From Chloroflexota bacterium (GTDB lineage: Bacteria > Chloroflexota > Chloroflexia > Thermomicrobiales > UBA6265): a stretch of 29,570 nucleotides of DNA. Location: contig JAEWEG010000041.1 of NCBI GenBank assembly GCA_023389575.1, positions 1-29,570 of the forward strand, given 5' to 3'. Below the pieces are notes generated by a model. The model had not been told where the DNA came from, did not search any database, and worked only from the letters and a program-made list of their open reading frames with translations. Of this stretch, positions 1-7,514 are shown in pieces. The translations under genes and the position numbers were made by a program. The number at the start of each line of letters is the position of its first letter. Position 1 is the stretch's first letter.

Positions 1-1
1 C

Positions 2-772
2 GCCATGCCCGCGATCGATGGCTACAACTTCGCCGAGGGCCGGGCCGAGGCCCAGGTCGACCTGGTTTCCGACCGTGGCGATCCGTTGCTGGCGAAGTGG
101 CAGCTTGGTCTTGGTCGAGTCGTGGCCGGGACGGCCCACGATGGCAGCGATTACGCCAACGAATGGTCGACCTGGTCCCAGTACGACCAGTTCTGGGGAT
201 CCGCCATGCGCTGGTCGCTTCCCGATCCCACCAACCAGGCGATCACGGCGACCATGGAGCGCACGGGCACTGGGGCCAGGATCGAGGTGGATAGCCAGCT
301 CTCCAACGGCGAGTCGGTCGACCTTGCCGGAAGCAGCGTGGAATTGACCGCTCCCGATGGCACGACGCATGTGGTGCCGCTCCAGTCGCTGCAACCAGGG
401 CTGTACGATGGCTCGATCGAGCTTTCCGACAGTGGAGCCTATTTGCTCACCATTCCCGGCCAGGACGCGGCGATGGCCGCCTCGCTCCAGGTGGCGCCGG
501 AATGGCTCCCGGAGGGTGACGGTGTCTCGCTACTCACCTCGCTGGCCGCTCGCACGAATGGCAACGTGCTGTCGCTGGATGAACCTCCTGGCGGTGATCT
601 CTTCTCCAACGCGAATCCGGATGGCCGCTCCCCCGGCGAGGTTCGCCCGATCTGGGGCTACCCGCTCGCCGCGGCGCTCGTGCTGTTCGTCGTCGAGATC
701 GCGTTGCGCCAGATGAAGCAATGGTCACCGGATACCGCCCGCGACATGGCCGCCCCGGAACCCTCTCCCTGA
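2..772 (+). CDS. C-terminal part of membrane-anchored glutamine-amidotransferase/VWA-like protein (5' truncated by window)
   Basis: The frame is open from the window edge, so the gene begins outside and the first ATG at 5 is probably internal. Near the N-terminal end of the visible part there is a block of the form GDPLLAKWQLGLGRVVA, then HDGSDYANEWSTW and YDQFWGSAMRW. This block is typical of the large membrane proteins annotated as putative glutamine amidotransferase or VWA proteins of the BatA/DUF1355 kind, where it follows the amidotransferase-like fold. A beta-rich extracytoplasmic segment follows, then one C-terminal membrane helix (about residues 217-236) and a short cytoplasmic tail. 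Function is unknown; family members are cell-envelope proteins. The corA gene follows 70 bases later on the same strand. The family call is from recognition, not a search. Confidence 0.7.
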   Translation, partial: AMPAIDGYNFAEGRAEAQVDLVSDRGDPLLAKWQLGLGRVVAGTAHDGSDYANEWSTWSQYDQFWGSAMRWSLPDPTNQAITATMERTGTGARIEVDSQLSNGESVDLAGSSVELTAPDGTTHVVPLQSLQPGLYDGSIELSDSGAYLLTIPGQDAAMAASLQVAPEWLPEGDGVSLLTSLAARTNGNVLSLDEPPGGDLFSNANPDGRSPGEVRPIWGYPLAAALVLFVVEIALRQMKQWSPDTARDMAAPEPSP

Positions 773-842
773 CATAGAACCCCCTCGGATCCGCCAAACC
801 ACATCTCCGAACGTTATGGTCTGACAGGAAGGTCCCGCCATC

Positions 843-1844
843 ATGGCGACAGTTGAGTTATGCGTCGGTCATGACGGTGAATTCGTAACCACCAGTATCG
901 ACGAGTTGGCTGGCCCGCGGGCGGGCGAGTACGCCTGCGTCTGGGTCGATGTCGATCCCGCCCACCGCGACCAGGTCGAGTCAATTCGGGACCGCTTCGA
1001 CCTCCAGCGGATCGCGGTGGGCAACGCGATCGATGGTCCGGAGCGAGCGCGGATCATGCTCTTCGACGATCAGGTCTACATCAGGAGCTTCGGGCTCCGG
1101 CGGGACGGTGACGAGGTGGTCGCCGATCCGATCAGCCTGTTCCTCGGGGATCGGTTCCTGGTCACCATGCGTTCCGGAGACCGTCCTTCGCTTGACTCCA
1201 TTCAGGATCGCTGGCGGGAAGAGGTCAGGCGTGCCCGAGACGGCGCCCGTTCGTCAGGAAAGCCGGGGCACGCGGTGCCAGCGAGCGAGAAACTGCTGTA
1301 CGCGGTGCTCGATAGCCTGGTGAACGACTACTTCACGGTGGTCGAGGCGATCGCCGAGGATGTCGAAGCGCTCGAGGATCGCGTGATGGAGGACAGCCAG
1401 GAGGATCCTCATCTCGCGATTCAGGAGACTCGTGCCCGGATCAACCGGTTGCATCGGATGTTGTCTCCCCAGCAGGAAGTCTTCAACACGCTGCTGCGTC
1501 GGGATGTCCCAGTGGTCGAGGAAGCGATCATCCCCTACTTCGCCGACGTCCACGACCATCTCCTGCGCTGCCACGAATGGCTGGATACCTGCCGGGACCA
1601 GATCGCGTCGATTGTCGACCTTCAGCAGTCCATCCAGTCCAACCGGCTCAACCGCACGATGCGAACGCTGACGGCCTGGTCGATCATCCTGATGGTCTGC
1701 GGCCTGATCGCCGGAATCTACGGCATGAACTTCCGCCACATGCCCGAACTGGGCTGGCGTTGGAGCTATCCAGCCGCTCTCCTCGGAATGGCAATCGTCT
1801 CGAGCATACTGGCGCTCGTCTTCCGCCGCCGTCGCTGGTGGTAG
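843..1844 (+). CDS. corA: CorA-type magnesium/divalent cation channel
   Basis: This 333-residue protein has the CorA layout: a large acidic cytoplasmic N-terminal domain, a long helical stalk (about residues 150-270), and two C-terminal membrane helices. The signature GMN triplet, here YGMNF at about residues 293-297, closes the first membrane helix and forms the ion filter. The short periplasmic loop after it (RHMPELGW) and the very basic C-terminus (RRRRWW) are also typical. Pentameric CorA channels import Mg2+ and sometimes Co2+ or Ni2+. An AGGAAGG ribosome-binding sequence lies about 10 bases before the ATG. A TATGGT hexamer about 25 bases upstream could be a -10 element, but no convincing -35 is seen. 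Length is normal and all key residues are present. Confidence 0.93.
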   Translation: MATVELCVGHDGEFVTTSIDELAGPRAGEYACVWVDVDPAHRDQVESIRDRFDLQRIAVGNAIDGPERARIMLFDDQVYIRSFGLRRDGDEVVADPISLFLGDRFLVTMRSGDRPSLDSIQDRWREEVRRARDGARSSGKPGHAVPASEKLLYAVLDSLVNDYFTVVEAIAEDVEALEDRVMEDSQEDPHLAIQETRARINRLHRMLSPQQEVFNTLLRRDVPVVEEAIIPYFADVHDHLLRCHEWLDTCRDQIASIVDLQQSIQSNRLNRTMRTLTAWSIILMVCGLIAGIYGMNFRHMPELGWRWSYPAALLGMAIVSSILALVFRRRRWW

Positions 1845-1855
1845 AATCGCCAACG

Positions 1856-1875
1856 CTCCGCGACTTCCGGCGGAG
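1856..1875. terminator. Weak hairpin between convergent corA and hydrolase genes
   Basis: CTCCGC pairs with GCGGAG across an eight-base loop in the 54-base gap between two convergent stop codons. The stem is short and there is no good T-run, so this is only a possible terminator. Confidence 0.3.
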
Positions 1876-1898
1876 ATTATGTCGCCTTATTGGTGTCG

Positions 1899-3293
1899 CT
1901 ATTGAGCGCGGTCGGCCTGTTCCGCTGACTCGGCTCGCGACTGCGGGGTGATCACGCGGGCGTACGAGCCAATGTCGTCCGCCTCCCACTCGTCTTCCTC
2001 GATCAGCCGTGCCGAACTCTCGTCGTCGAAGAAGGAATGGTCGATATCACCAATCGAGCGCAATTCCTCGCGAGCCATCGCGCTCACGCTGGTGGGGTCC
2101 GCGATGCCGGTCGACTGGTATTCCATGGCCCGCGCGGCCGCCACGGAGGAGATCCAGGTCGCGGCCTCGTTCGACCATGACGGGATCTCGTCGTACAGGC
2201 AGTGCCCGCTGTTCGGATACCACACCAGCGTGCCCAGCTCCCCCGCTCTCGCCGCCAGGAGTTGTGCTTCCGATGGTGGCACCACCACGTCGCGGGCCGC
2301 GCCAAAGACGAGGATCGGAGCTTTCACCAGCGGGACCGCGTCGTACAGGGAGAAGCGATCCAGTGACGACCAGAACTCGTCCGACGTTTCGCCGGAGAGA
2401 TCGGAGAGTTGCCGGATCAGGATCGGGCTGGCGTGGGTGATCCACCTGGCCGGTTCGAAGGGCGGCGTTACCGCGACCACGCACATGATGCGCCGGTCGT
2501 AGGCGGCACACCGTACGGCCAGGCTCCCGCCCAGGCTGATGCCGACCACCGAAACCTGGCTGAGATCGACCGCCGGTTCGGCCCGCATGATGTCGAACAC
2601 GCCGTCGAGCAGGTCATCCTCGTCGAGGTTCGGGTTGGGAACGCTGCTGGCTTCCCCGGTTCCCGGTCCGTCGATGCTCAGCACGGCCAGGCCAGCCCGC
2701 AGGAAGTTATCCGCCCAGGCGAACGATTCTTCCTTCGACATGCTCGCGCCGTTGAGCATGACCACCAGCCCCGCCTTCGCGCGGGAATTGCCGGGGAGTT
2801 GCAGGTAGGCGGGGAGTTCGTAGGCGCGCCACGGGATCATGATCCGGCGGGCATCGGGATAGACATAAGGCTGTGCCTGGGCGAAGAGCGAGGCGGCTGC
2901 CGCGCGGCAGGTACGCATTGTCCGCTGGTCACCCGTGCCGAAGATTTGCGCGGAGTGATACGAAAGCCCGGCCAGGCGCCGGGCCTGGGCCGCTTCGAGG
3001 AGGTGCTTGGCCGAGACCTGGCGGCGGTAATCGCCGAGGAAGCTCTGCGCCGTTTCGACCCAGGCGGTCGGCCAGTCCTTGGGCGACCGGATGCCCTGGA
3101 GCGTGGAATCCAGGACATCACCGGGTATCCCCATCGCCAGGAACCGCTCCCGCATCGAAGCGGGCATTGCTCTGGCGCTACGGGCGCGCAGCAGCAGGCC
3201 GGCATGGCGGTCGTCGAATCGCCGCACCCATCGCCACGCGTCTGGCGCGTATCGCCACTGGGGAATTGCTATCCGGTCACCTGTGTCCGTCAT
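1899..3293 (-). CDS. Alpha/beta hydrolase with N-terminal helical domain (DPOH/FrsA-like)
   Basis: The second half is a clear alpha/beta hydrolase. It has an oxyanion-type VVMLNGAS strand, a conserved IDGPGTGE turn, the nucleophile elbow GISLGG, a likely acid in GAARDVVVPP and the catalytic histidine in PNSGHCLYDE. The first 150 residues are helical and resemble the cap of 2,6-dihydropseudooxynicotine hydrolase and FrsA-like enzymes, which cleave C-C or ester bonds in varied substrates. The substrate here is unknown and there is no signal peptide, so it should be cytoplasmic. The start at 3293 (MTDTGDR) is chosen because GAGAGGA precedes it. A start at 3335, adding 14 residues and beginning one base after the upstream stop, is also possible. 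Either way the gene is in one transcription unit with the macro-domain gene. Confidence 0.85.
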   Translation of the reverse strand: MTDTGDRIAIPQWRYAPDAWRWVRRFDDRHAGLLLRARSARAMPASMRERFLAMGIPGDVLDSTLQGIRSPKDWPTAWVETAQSFLGDYRRQVSAKHLLEAAQARRLAGLSYHSAQIFGTGDQRTMRTCRAAAASLFAQAQPYVYPDARRIMIPWRAYELPAYLQLPGNSRAKAGLVVMLNGASMSKEESFAWADNFLRAGLAVLSIDGPGTGEASSVPNPNLDEDDLLDGVFDIMRAEPAVDLSQVSVVGISLGGSLAVRCAAYDRRIMCVVAVTPPFEPARWITHASPILIRQLSDLSGETSDEFWSSLDRFSLYDAVPLVKAPILVFGAARDVVVPPSEAQLLAARAGELGTLVWYPNSGHCLYDEIPSWSNEAATWISSVAAARAMEYQSTGIADPTSVSAMAREELRSIGDIDHSFFDDESSARLIEEDEWEADDIGSYARVITPQSRAESAEQADRAQ

Positions 3294-3336
3294 TCGCTCG
3301 TGAATCCTCTCGCGGGCCCCCGTCAGGGCGCCCATC

Positions 3337-3918
3337 CTACACCTTGAGTCCCCACCAAAGTTCCCGGGCTTCCTTCAGGGCGCGCCGTAACTCATCCGCC
3401 TCTCGTTCGGCATGCTGAGGAAGGACGATCCGGTCGATTCGGCAGGTGAAGCGCCGCAGGTAGGCGACCATTTCCTCGATCATCACCGCCGATACCTGCC
3501 CGGTGGGCAGGCGTCCAGGCCCGAGACCGGACCCGATCGACGGCAGCAGGAGCGACTTCACCCGTCGCCGGTCCGCTTCGGTCAGCGCCGCCGTGGTCGC
3601 CGAGCGCACGATGTCGATCCGGGTCGGGGCGCCCAGCGCGTCGGAGACCACGGCATGGATGATGGTCTGCACGCCGCGCGCCTGGAGCTTGCCCGCCGAG
3701 GTGGAGATCGCGGACCCGAGCGTCAGCGGGGCATGTTCCATGGCTTCCCGCTCGATGTCGCCCCCGGCGGCCAGGCGGATTTGCCCCGCGATACCCGCGC
3801 CCATGACGCCGCGCATGTTCGCCGGGCAGACGATGCCCTGAACCTGCTGGTCCAGTACACCGCCCGTAACCGGGAGGATCAGCGTTCGGCCGAATCGGAC
3901 GCCCGCTGCTTCATCCAT
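3337..3918 (-). CDS. Macro-domain protein (ADP-ribose binding/hydrolase-like)
   Basis: The protein has a macro-domain pattern: an early strand, then IVCPANMRGVMGAGIAGQI, which matches the phosphate-binding VNAAN...L..GGGVAGAI loop of the family. HAVVSDALG and the LLLPSIGSGLGPGRLP loop follow at the second ligand-binding position. Macro domains bind or remove ADP-ribose from proteins, nucleic acids or O-acetyl-ADP-ribose. The usual Asn-Ala-Asn motif is changed to Pro-Ala-Asn, so catalysis is not assured. The frame is open to a GTG at 4053, but that codon lies inside a 28-bp palindrome. The ATG at 3918, or a GTG at 3939 with GCAGGG upstream, is more likely. The next gene, an alpha/beta hydrolase, follows with one base between, which suggests co-translation and a linked role. 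Confidence 0.8.
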   Translation of the reverse strand: MDEAAGVRFGRTLILPVTGGVLDQQVQGIVCPANMRGVMGAGIAGQIRLAAGGDIEREAMEHAPLTLGSAISTSAGKLQARGVQTIIHAVVSDALGAPTRIDIVRSATTAALTEADRRRVKSLLLPSIGSGLGPGRLPTGQVSAVMIEEMVAYLRRFTCRIDRIVLPQHAEREADELRRALKEARELWWGLKV

Positions 3919-4019
3919 ATCCACAAGGGTACGATCCACGTTTGAGAGCCCTGCTTGCCGCGTGCGGCGACCTGGCGAGGCCCGGTTTGGGGCCTCGCCG
4001 CCGCCAATTCCTCTGGGTG

Positions 4020-4025
4020 AGTCTA
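4020..4025 (-). promoter_or_regulatory. Predicted extended -10 element for the macro-domain/hydrolase operon
   Basis: On the minus strand the sequence reads TGCTAGACT, an extended -10 (TGn plus TAnnnT). Its predicted start of transcription, near 4013, is about 75-95 bases before the likely start codon. The palindrome core at 4047-4064 ends 21 bases upstream of this hexamer, so its centre would sit near -42. No good -35 hexamer is seen, which fits an activator-dependent or extended -10 promoter. Confidence 0.35.
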
Positions 4026-4041
4026 GCACCGTTATGAAAAC

Positions 4042-4069
4042 GCTGGAGTCCACCCGGGTGGACTCCAGC
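4042..4069. repeat. 28-bp perfect palindrome containing repeat AGTCCACCCGGGTGGACT (copy 1)
   Basis: The 18-bp core at 4047-4064 is identical to the palindromes at 9476-9493 and 9628-9645. Here the symmetry extends to 28 bp. The element lies eight bases after the anti-sigma stop codon. On the minus strand the arm is followed by GTTTTC, so it could also act as the anti-sigma terminator. The other two copies have no such T-run and no longer stem, which favours a DNA-binding site role, perhaps with both uses here. Confidence 0.75.
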
Positions 4070-4076
4070 CATTCGT

Positions 4077-6614
4077 CTAGGGTTGGATCACACGGATCAC
4101 GTTGCCAGTGAAGTCGACATAGACGATGCCCTGGTTCAGCCAGGTCAGGCTCCCGACGTTCACCCCTTCCGGGTTCGGATAGCTGACCAGCAGGGTGCCG
4201 TTCAGGTCGAGGATGCGCAGCTCCTCGTCGGTCAGGATCGCGACCTGATCACCGTTTGGTGAGAAGTCGTAATCCCCACCACCGAACGGCAGCGTGGCGA
4301 TCGGCGTGCCCGGTGCCTGGAGCGACGCCAGGATCAGTTCACCGTTGACCACGTAGGAGATGATGCCGGTGGCCGGCGTGATCCGGATCTGGAACAGGTC
4401 CCCGCCGTAGGCGTTGCCATCGATCGCCGACGCCGCCTCCGGCGTGATCAGGATCCAGGACGAGTAGGTCGGGACCAGCAGGCCACCGTCCACGGGATAG
4501 GGCCGAAGCACCGTCTCCCAGTCGCCATCGCCACCGCCAAGCGACCGATCCTGACCCGGTTCGAGCGTGCCGGGATCGACGGCGACGGCCCGGAACTCGA
4601 CGGCGTAGTCGTCGCCGTTCATCCGCTCGTAGATCACCTCGCCGTTGAGCCAGCCGATCGGCGTGTCGGTCGAGCCGCCGTCGCCCCGGGAGGCGGAGGA
4701 GAGATCGACACAGGTGCCGGCGGCATCGCAGGCGTAGACGGCCTGGCCGCCGGGGCTGTCCTGCCCGGTGACGGTGATGCCGTTGTTCTCCAGCGATCCA
4801 CGGCCCGGGTTGACGCTGAAGACCAGGGAGCCATCGGGACTCAGGCCCAGCCGTTGCTCGGGGTTGCCCGGGACGTCGCCCAAACCGCTGTAGACCGGCG
4901 CGGAGCCGAGCGTGACCGAGGCGGACCCGGTTCCGTCCGGCTGATCGCCGCCATCGTCCGAGGAACCATCGTCCGACGAATCGCCGTCATCGGAGGTGTC
5001 ATCGACCGGCGAGCCATCGATCGTCACGTCGCCACCGTCGTCGGTCGCGTCGCCGTCGTCCGAGCCATCAGGGGGCTCGATGATCTGCTCATCGTCATCA
5101 CCTTCGCCGTCATCAATGGCTTCCGCGCCATCATCGGCGACGTCATCCGCTCCTTCCTGCCCATCGCCATCGTCGGATGCTTCGGCGGTGTTGCCGCTTG
5201 GCTCGATGAGGGGTGTTTCGTCGCCATCATCACCTTCATCCTGACCGGGATCCTGGGTGCTGGCCGCGCCGGTTCCATCGGTCGGCTCGGTCGCCTGCTC
5301 TTCCGTGGCAACCTCCGACTCCGGGGTATCGTCCCTTCCAACAATGGGGACGATCGTGGAAGTGGACTCCTCGGTCGGGGTGGGGCTAGGTTCGGTGGTC
5401 GCCGTTGGCTCCGATGTCGCGGTTGGTTCCGGAGTCGGCTCGGTGGTTGCCGTGGGTTCGAGCGTCGCCGTTGGCTCCGGCGTGACTGTCGGCTCCGCGG
5501 TCGCGGTTGGCTCCAGCGTCGCCGTCGGGGTGGGTTCGCTGGTGGCCGTCGGCTCTGTGGTCGCCGTGGGCTCAAGGGTCGCGGTCGGCTCAGGAGTAGG
5601 TTCAGTGGTCGCCGTTGGCTCGAGCGTCGCGGTCGGTTCCTCTGTGGCGGTCGGCTCTGTGGTTTCTTCCACGGATGAGGTCGACTGCCCACTCGGTCCG
5701 ATGAGCAGCTCGTCCGGTGCACTGGTCGACGAGACCTCGGTTTCACCGCCACTCCGCGAGTTCACGTCTTCGGTGGCGGGATCCTCCGTTGGCTGAACCG
5801 GTTCCTCGGTGGGGGCCGAGGTCTCCTCCGGGACCGTTTCTTCCGTGGGCGCGACGGTCTCTCCGGTGGATTGCTCGTCGCCCGGCGTCTCGGTGGCGCC
5901 TTCCAGCGCGAGGGTGTTGGACTGCTCGGTCGCGGTCTCGCCGCTCCCGTCGTCGCCATCTGGCTCCTCGGTGAATCCGGAGGCTTCGGTTTGGCCCGCC
6001 GGTTCTTCCGTGGACGCGGTCTCGGGGCCAGTGCCGGTGGCTTCGGTTTCAATCGGCAGGGTTTCTTCGGTTGCGGCGGGTTCCTCGGTCTGCTCCCGGC
6101 CCGCCGGCTCCTCCGTCTGGAATGCGGTTTCCATCGCCGCGCCGCCCGGATCCTCTGTCGCTCCCGCTCCGGCTGGCTCCGTTTCTGGTTCGTCCGTCCC
6201 GTTTGGCTGCTGAGCGACACCCTGGGGTTCCTGCGTGAGCGCGGGCAGGCTCTCCGGATCGTCATCGTTCAGGTTCTGGAAGACGGCGAACGCTCCCACG
6301 AACACGATGATCACCGCCGCCGCGATGGCGGTCGCCACGGGCATTGCATTCTCTGGCATCGATCCCACGAACCGGCTCCAGCCGGAGCGCGGCTCGCTCA
6401 CCTTGTCCAGCACCGCCCGGGTCACGGCCGGGCTGGCGGGAAGGTAGGGGAGCGATTGCAGACCGCGGGCAAGCTGCGTGGCGCTGCCGTTGAACGCGCG
6501 GCAGGAGTCGCAGGTCGCCAGGTGCGCGTTGAGTTCGCGCTCCGCGACCGGATCGAGCGGACCGTCCTGCCGCGCGGAAACAAGCGCCTGGGCTTCGGCG
6601 TGAGAGAGTCTCAT
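4077..6614 (-). CDS. Giant anti-sigma factor: zinc finger, membrane helix, Thr/Glu/Pro stalk, beta-propeller-like sensor
   Basis: The gene starts inside the sigma gene stop (ATGA overlap), the classic sigma/anti-sigma arrangement. Residues 1-40 form a zinc-binding anti-sigma domain with H31-x3-C35-x2-C38 (HLATCDSC). One membrane helix spans about residues 91-113. Residues 115-560 are a low-complexity extracellular stalk, with TEEP/TEE repeats, then a dense EPTAT-type repeat tract, then Asp/Gly-rich sequence. Residues 562-845 form a folded beta-rich domain with blades such as LSPDGSLVFSV and FSPNGDQVAIL, like WD40/PD40 propellers. Known ZAS proteins hold the ECF sigma factor at the membrane until a signal arrives. 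Most are 150-300 residues, so 845 is very long. The stalk probably lifts the sensor through the wall; its ligand is unknown. Confidence 0.87.
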   Translation of the reverse strand: MRLSHAEAQALVSARQDGPLDPVAERELNAHLATCDSCRAFNGSATQLARGLQSLPYLPASPAVTRAVLDKVSEPRSGWSRFVGSMPENAMPVATAIAAAVIIVFVGAFAVFQNLNDDDPESLPALTQEPQGVAQQPNGTDEPETEPAGAGATEDPGGAAMETAFQTEEPAGREQTEEPAATEETLPIETEATGTGPETASTEEPAGQTEASGFTEEPDGDDGSGETATEQSNTLALEGATETPGDEQSTGETVAPTEETVPEETSAPTEEPVQPTEDPATEDVNSRSGGETEVSSTSAPDELLIGPSGQSTSSVEETTEPTATEEPTATLEPTATTEPTPEPTATLEPTATTEPTATSEPTPTATLEPTATAEPTVTPEPTATLEPTATTEPTPEPTATSEPTATTEPSPTPTEESTSTIVPIVGRDDTPESEVATEEQATEPTDGTGAASTQDPGQDEGDDGDETPLIEPSGNTAEASDDGDGQEGADDVADDGAEAIDDGEGDDDEQIIEPPDGSDDGDATDDGGDVTIDGSPVDDTSDDGDSSDDGSSDDGGDQPDGTGSASVTLGSAPVYSGLGDVPGNPEQRLGLSPDGSLVFSVNPGRGSLENNGITVTGQDSPGGQAVYACDAAGTCVDLSSASRGDGGSTDTPIGWLNGEVIYERMNGDDYAVEFRAVAVDPGTLEPGQDRSLGGGDGDWETVLRPYPVDGGLLVPTYSSWILITPEAASAIDGNAYGGDLFQIRITPATGIISYVVNGELILASLQAPGTPIATLPFGGGDYDFSPNGDQVAILTDEELRILDLNGTLLVSYPNPEGVNVGSLTWLNQGIVYVDFTGNVIRVIQP

Positions 6615-7165
6615 GTCAACTCCTCATCGCGAACGCCGTCGGGCGACATGCCGTAAATCTGGGCGAACGCCTTCCGTGCCCGAAACAGGCGGAGCTTGGC
6701 CGCGTTCTCGGTGACGTCCAGCGCCTGCGCGGTTTCCGCCAGGGAGAGCCCCTGGTAGTGGCGCAGCAGCAGCGCCGTGGCGTAGTGCTGTGGCAGTTTC
6801 GAAAGTGCCTCGGAGATGTCCATCTTCCTCGTGACTGATTTCTCGATATGTTCGTCAGGGGTTTCCCGGTCACTGAGGAACGGGAGCCATTTGATGATCT
6901 TTCCCCGGCGAAGGTGGCTGATAGCGGTGTTGGTGGCAATGCGATACAGCCAGGCCTTGAATGCCAGGTCTGGCTTGGTGCGAGGAAGTGCGTTGTACGC
7001 CTTGATGAAGGTGTCCTGGGTCAAATCCTCGGCCAGCGCGCGGTCTGAGACCATGCGGTGGAGGTAGTTGAGGATCGGTGCATGATATTGCTCGAACAAC
7101 TGCGCGAACGCAGCCTGATCGCCCGCCCGAGCCCGTTCGACGAGTCCGTTTTCGTCGACCGACAC
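6611..7165 (-). CDS. ECF-family RNA polymerase sigma factor
   Basis: The 184-residue product has sigma region 2 (YHAPILNYLHRMV, LAEDLTQDTFIKAY, FKAWLYRIATNTAISHLRR) and region 4 (LPQHYATALLLRHYQGLSLAETAQALDVTENAAKLRLFRARKA shortened here: Q-H-Y through the LSLAETA helix-turn-helix). It lacks regions 1 and 3, as ECF sigmas do, and would direct RNA polymerase to stress or envelope promoters. The chosen start is GTG at 7165 with GGGGAG six bases upstream, which gives a standard ECF N-terminus. ATG at 7225, with GGAAGGA 11 bases before it, or the longer frame to 7324, is possible but adds sequence unlike the family. The overlapping downstream gene is its membrane anti-sigma, so activity is probably controlled by release. 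Confidence 0.93.
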   Translation of the reverse strand: MSVDENGLVERARAGDQAAFAQLFEQYHAPILNYLHRMVSDRALAEDLTQDTFIKAYNALPRTKPDLAFKAWLYRIATNTAISHLRRGKIIKWLPFLSDRETPDEHIEKSVTRKMDISEALSKLPQHYATALLLRHYQGLSLAETAQALDVTENAAKLRLFRARKAFAQIYGMSPDGVRDEELT

Positions 7166-7514
7166 GCGTATCTCCCCAGGAGTGGTTTTGGGCCAAGCAC
7201 CGGCCCAGGTAAGTGTGACATCCATCCGGGCGACGATCCTTCCTTCCCCCGCTCCTGTAACGAGTGGGTGGGGAAGGGCGTTTCGCCTGGTTCGACACAT
7301 TCCTGCCCGGTATTCCCGGGGCATGGATCTGCGTCATGCACATGAAGGTTATCACGCCCTCTGGTCGCGGGCGCCCCGACTGAAGCTTTATGAATGCACA
7401 GGTAGCCAGTTCGCGCGAGTCCATGCACCGGTTCACGCATGAAGCCGAATGAATTGTGTGTACGTACTCGAAATGGTTTCACGTGAAACATAATGCGGCC
7501 TGCGGAGCTTACGA
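7166..7514. other. 349-base intergenic region between YihY and sigma genes
   Basis: It holds the parS-like palindrome at 7476-7489 and the presumed minus-strand promoter and leader of the sigma gene. No protein frame here has a good ribosome-binding site or recognisable family, although the sigma frame itself is open up to 7324. No tRNA-like fold was seen. Confidence 0.6.
7476..7489. promoter_or_regulatory. parS: parS chromosome-partition site (ParB-binding palindrome)
   Basis: The sequence GTTTCACGTGAAAC is a perfect 14-bp palindrome and equals the core of the bacterial parS consensus. With one flanking base on each side, 15 of the 16 consensus positions match. ParB dimers bind this site and spread to form the partition complex. 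It lies 25 bases beyond the stop of the YihY gene and outside any accepted gene. Chromosomal parS sites usually cluster near the replication origin. No parA or parB is in the window, and no second copy was found. Confidence 0.8.

Noticed and set aside
2409..3347. 312-codon plus-strand frame
   Set aside because: Antisense to the alpha/beta hydrolase, which has complete motifs.
5257..5796. Plus-strand frame coding a long VGS/AVGS repeat protein
   Set aside because: It is the antisense reading of the EPTAT repeat tract of the anti-sigma stalk; repeat DNA keeps several frames open and there is no ribosome-binding site.
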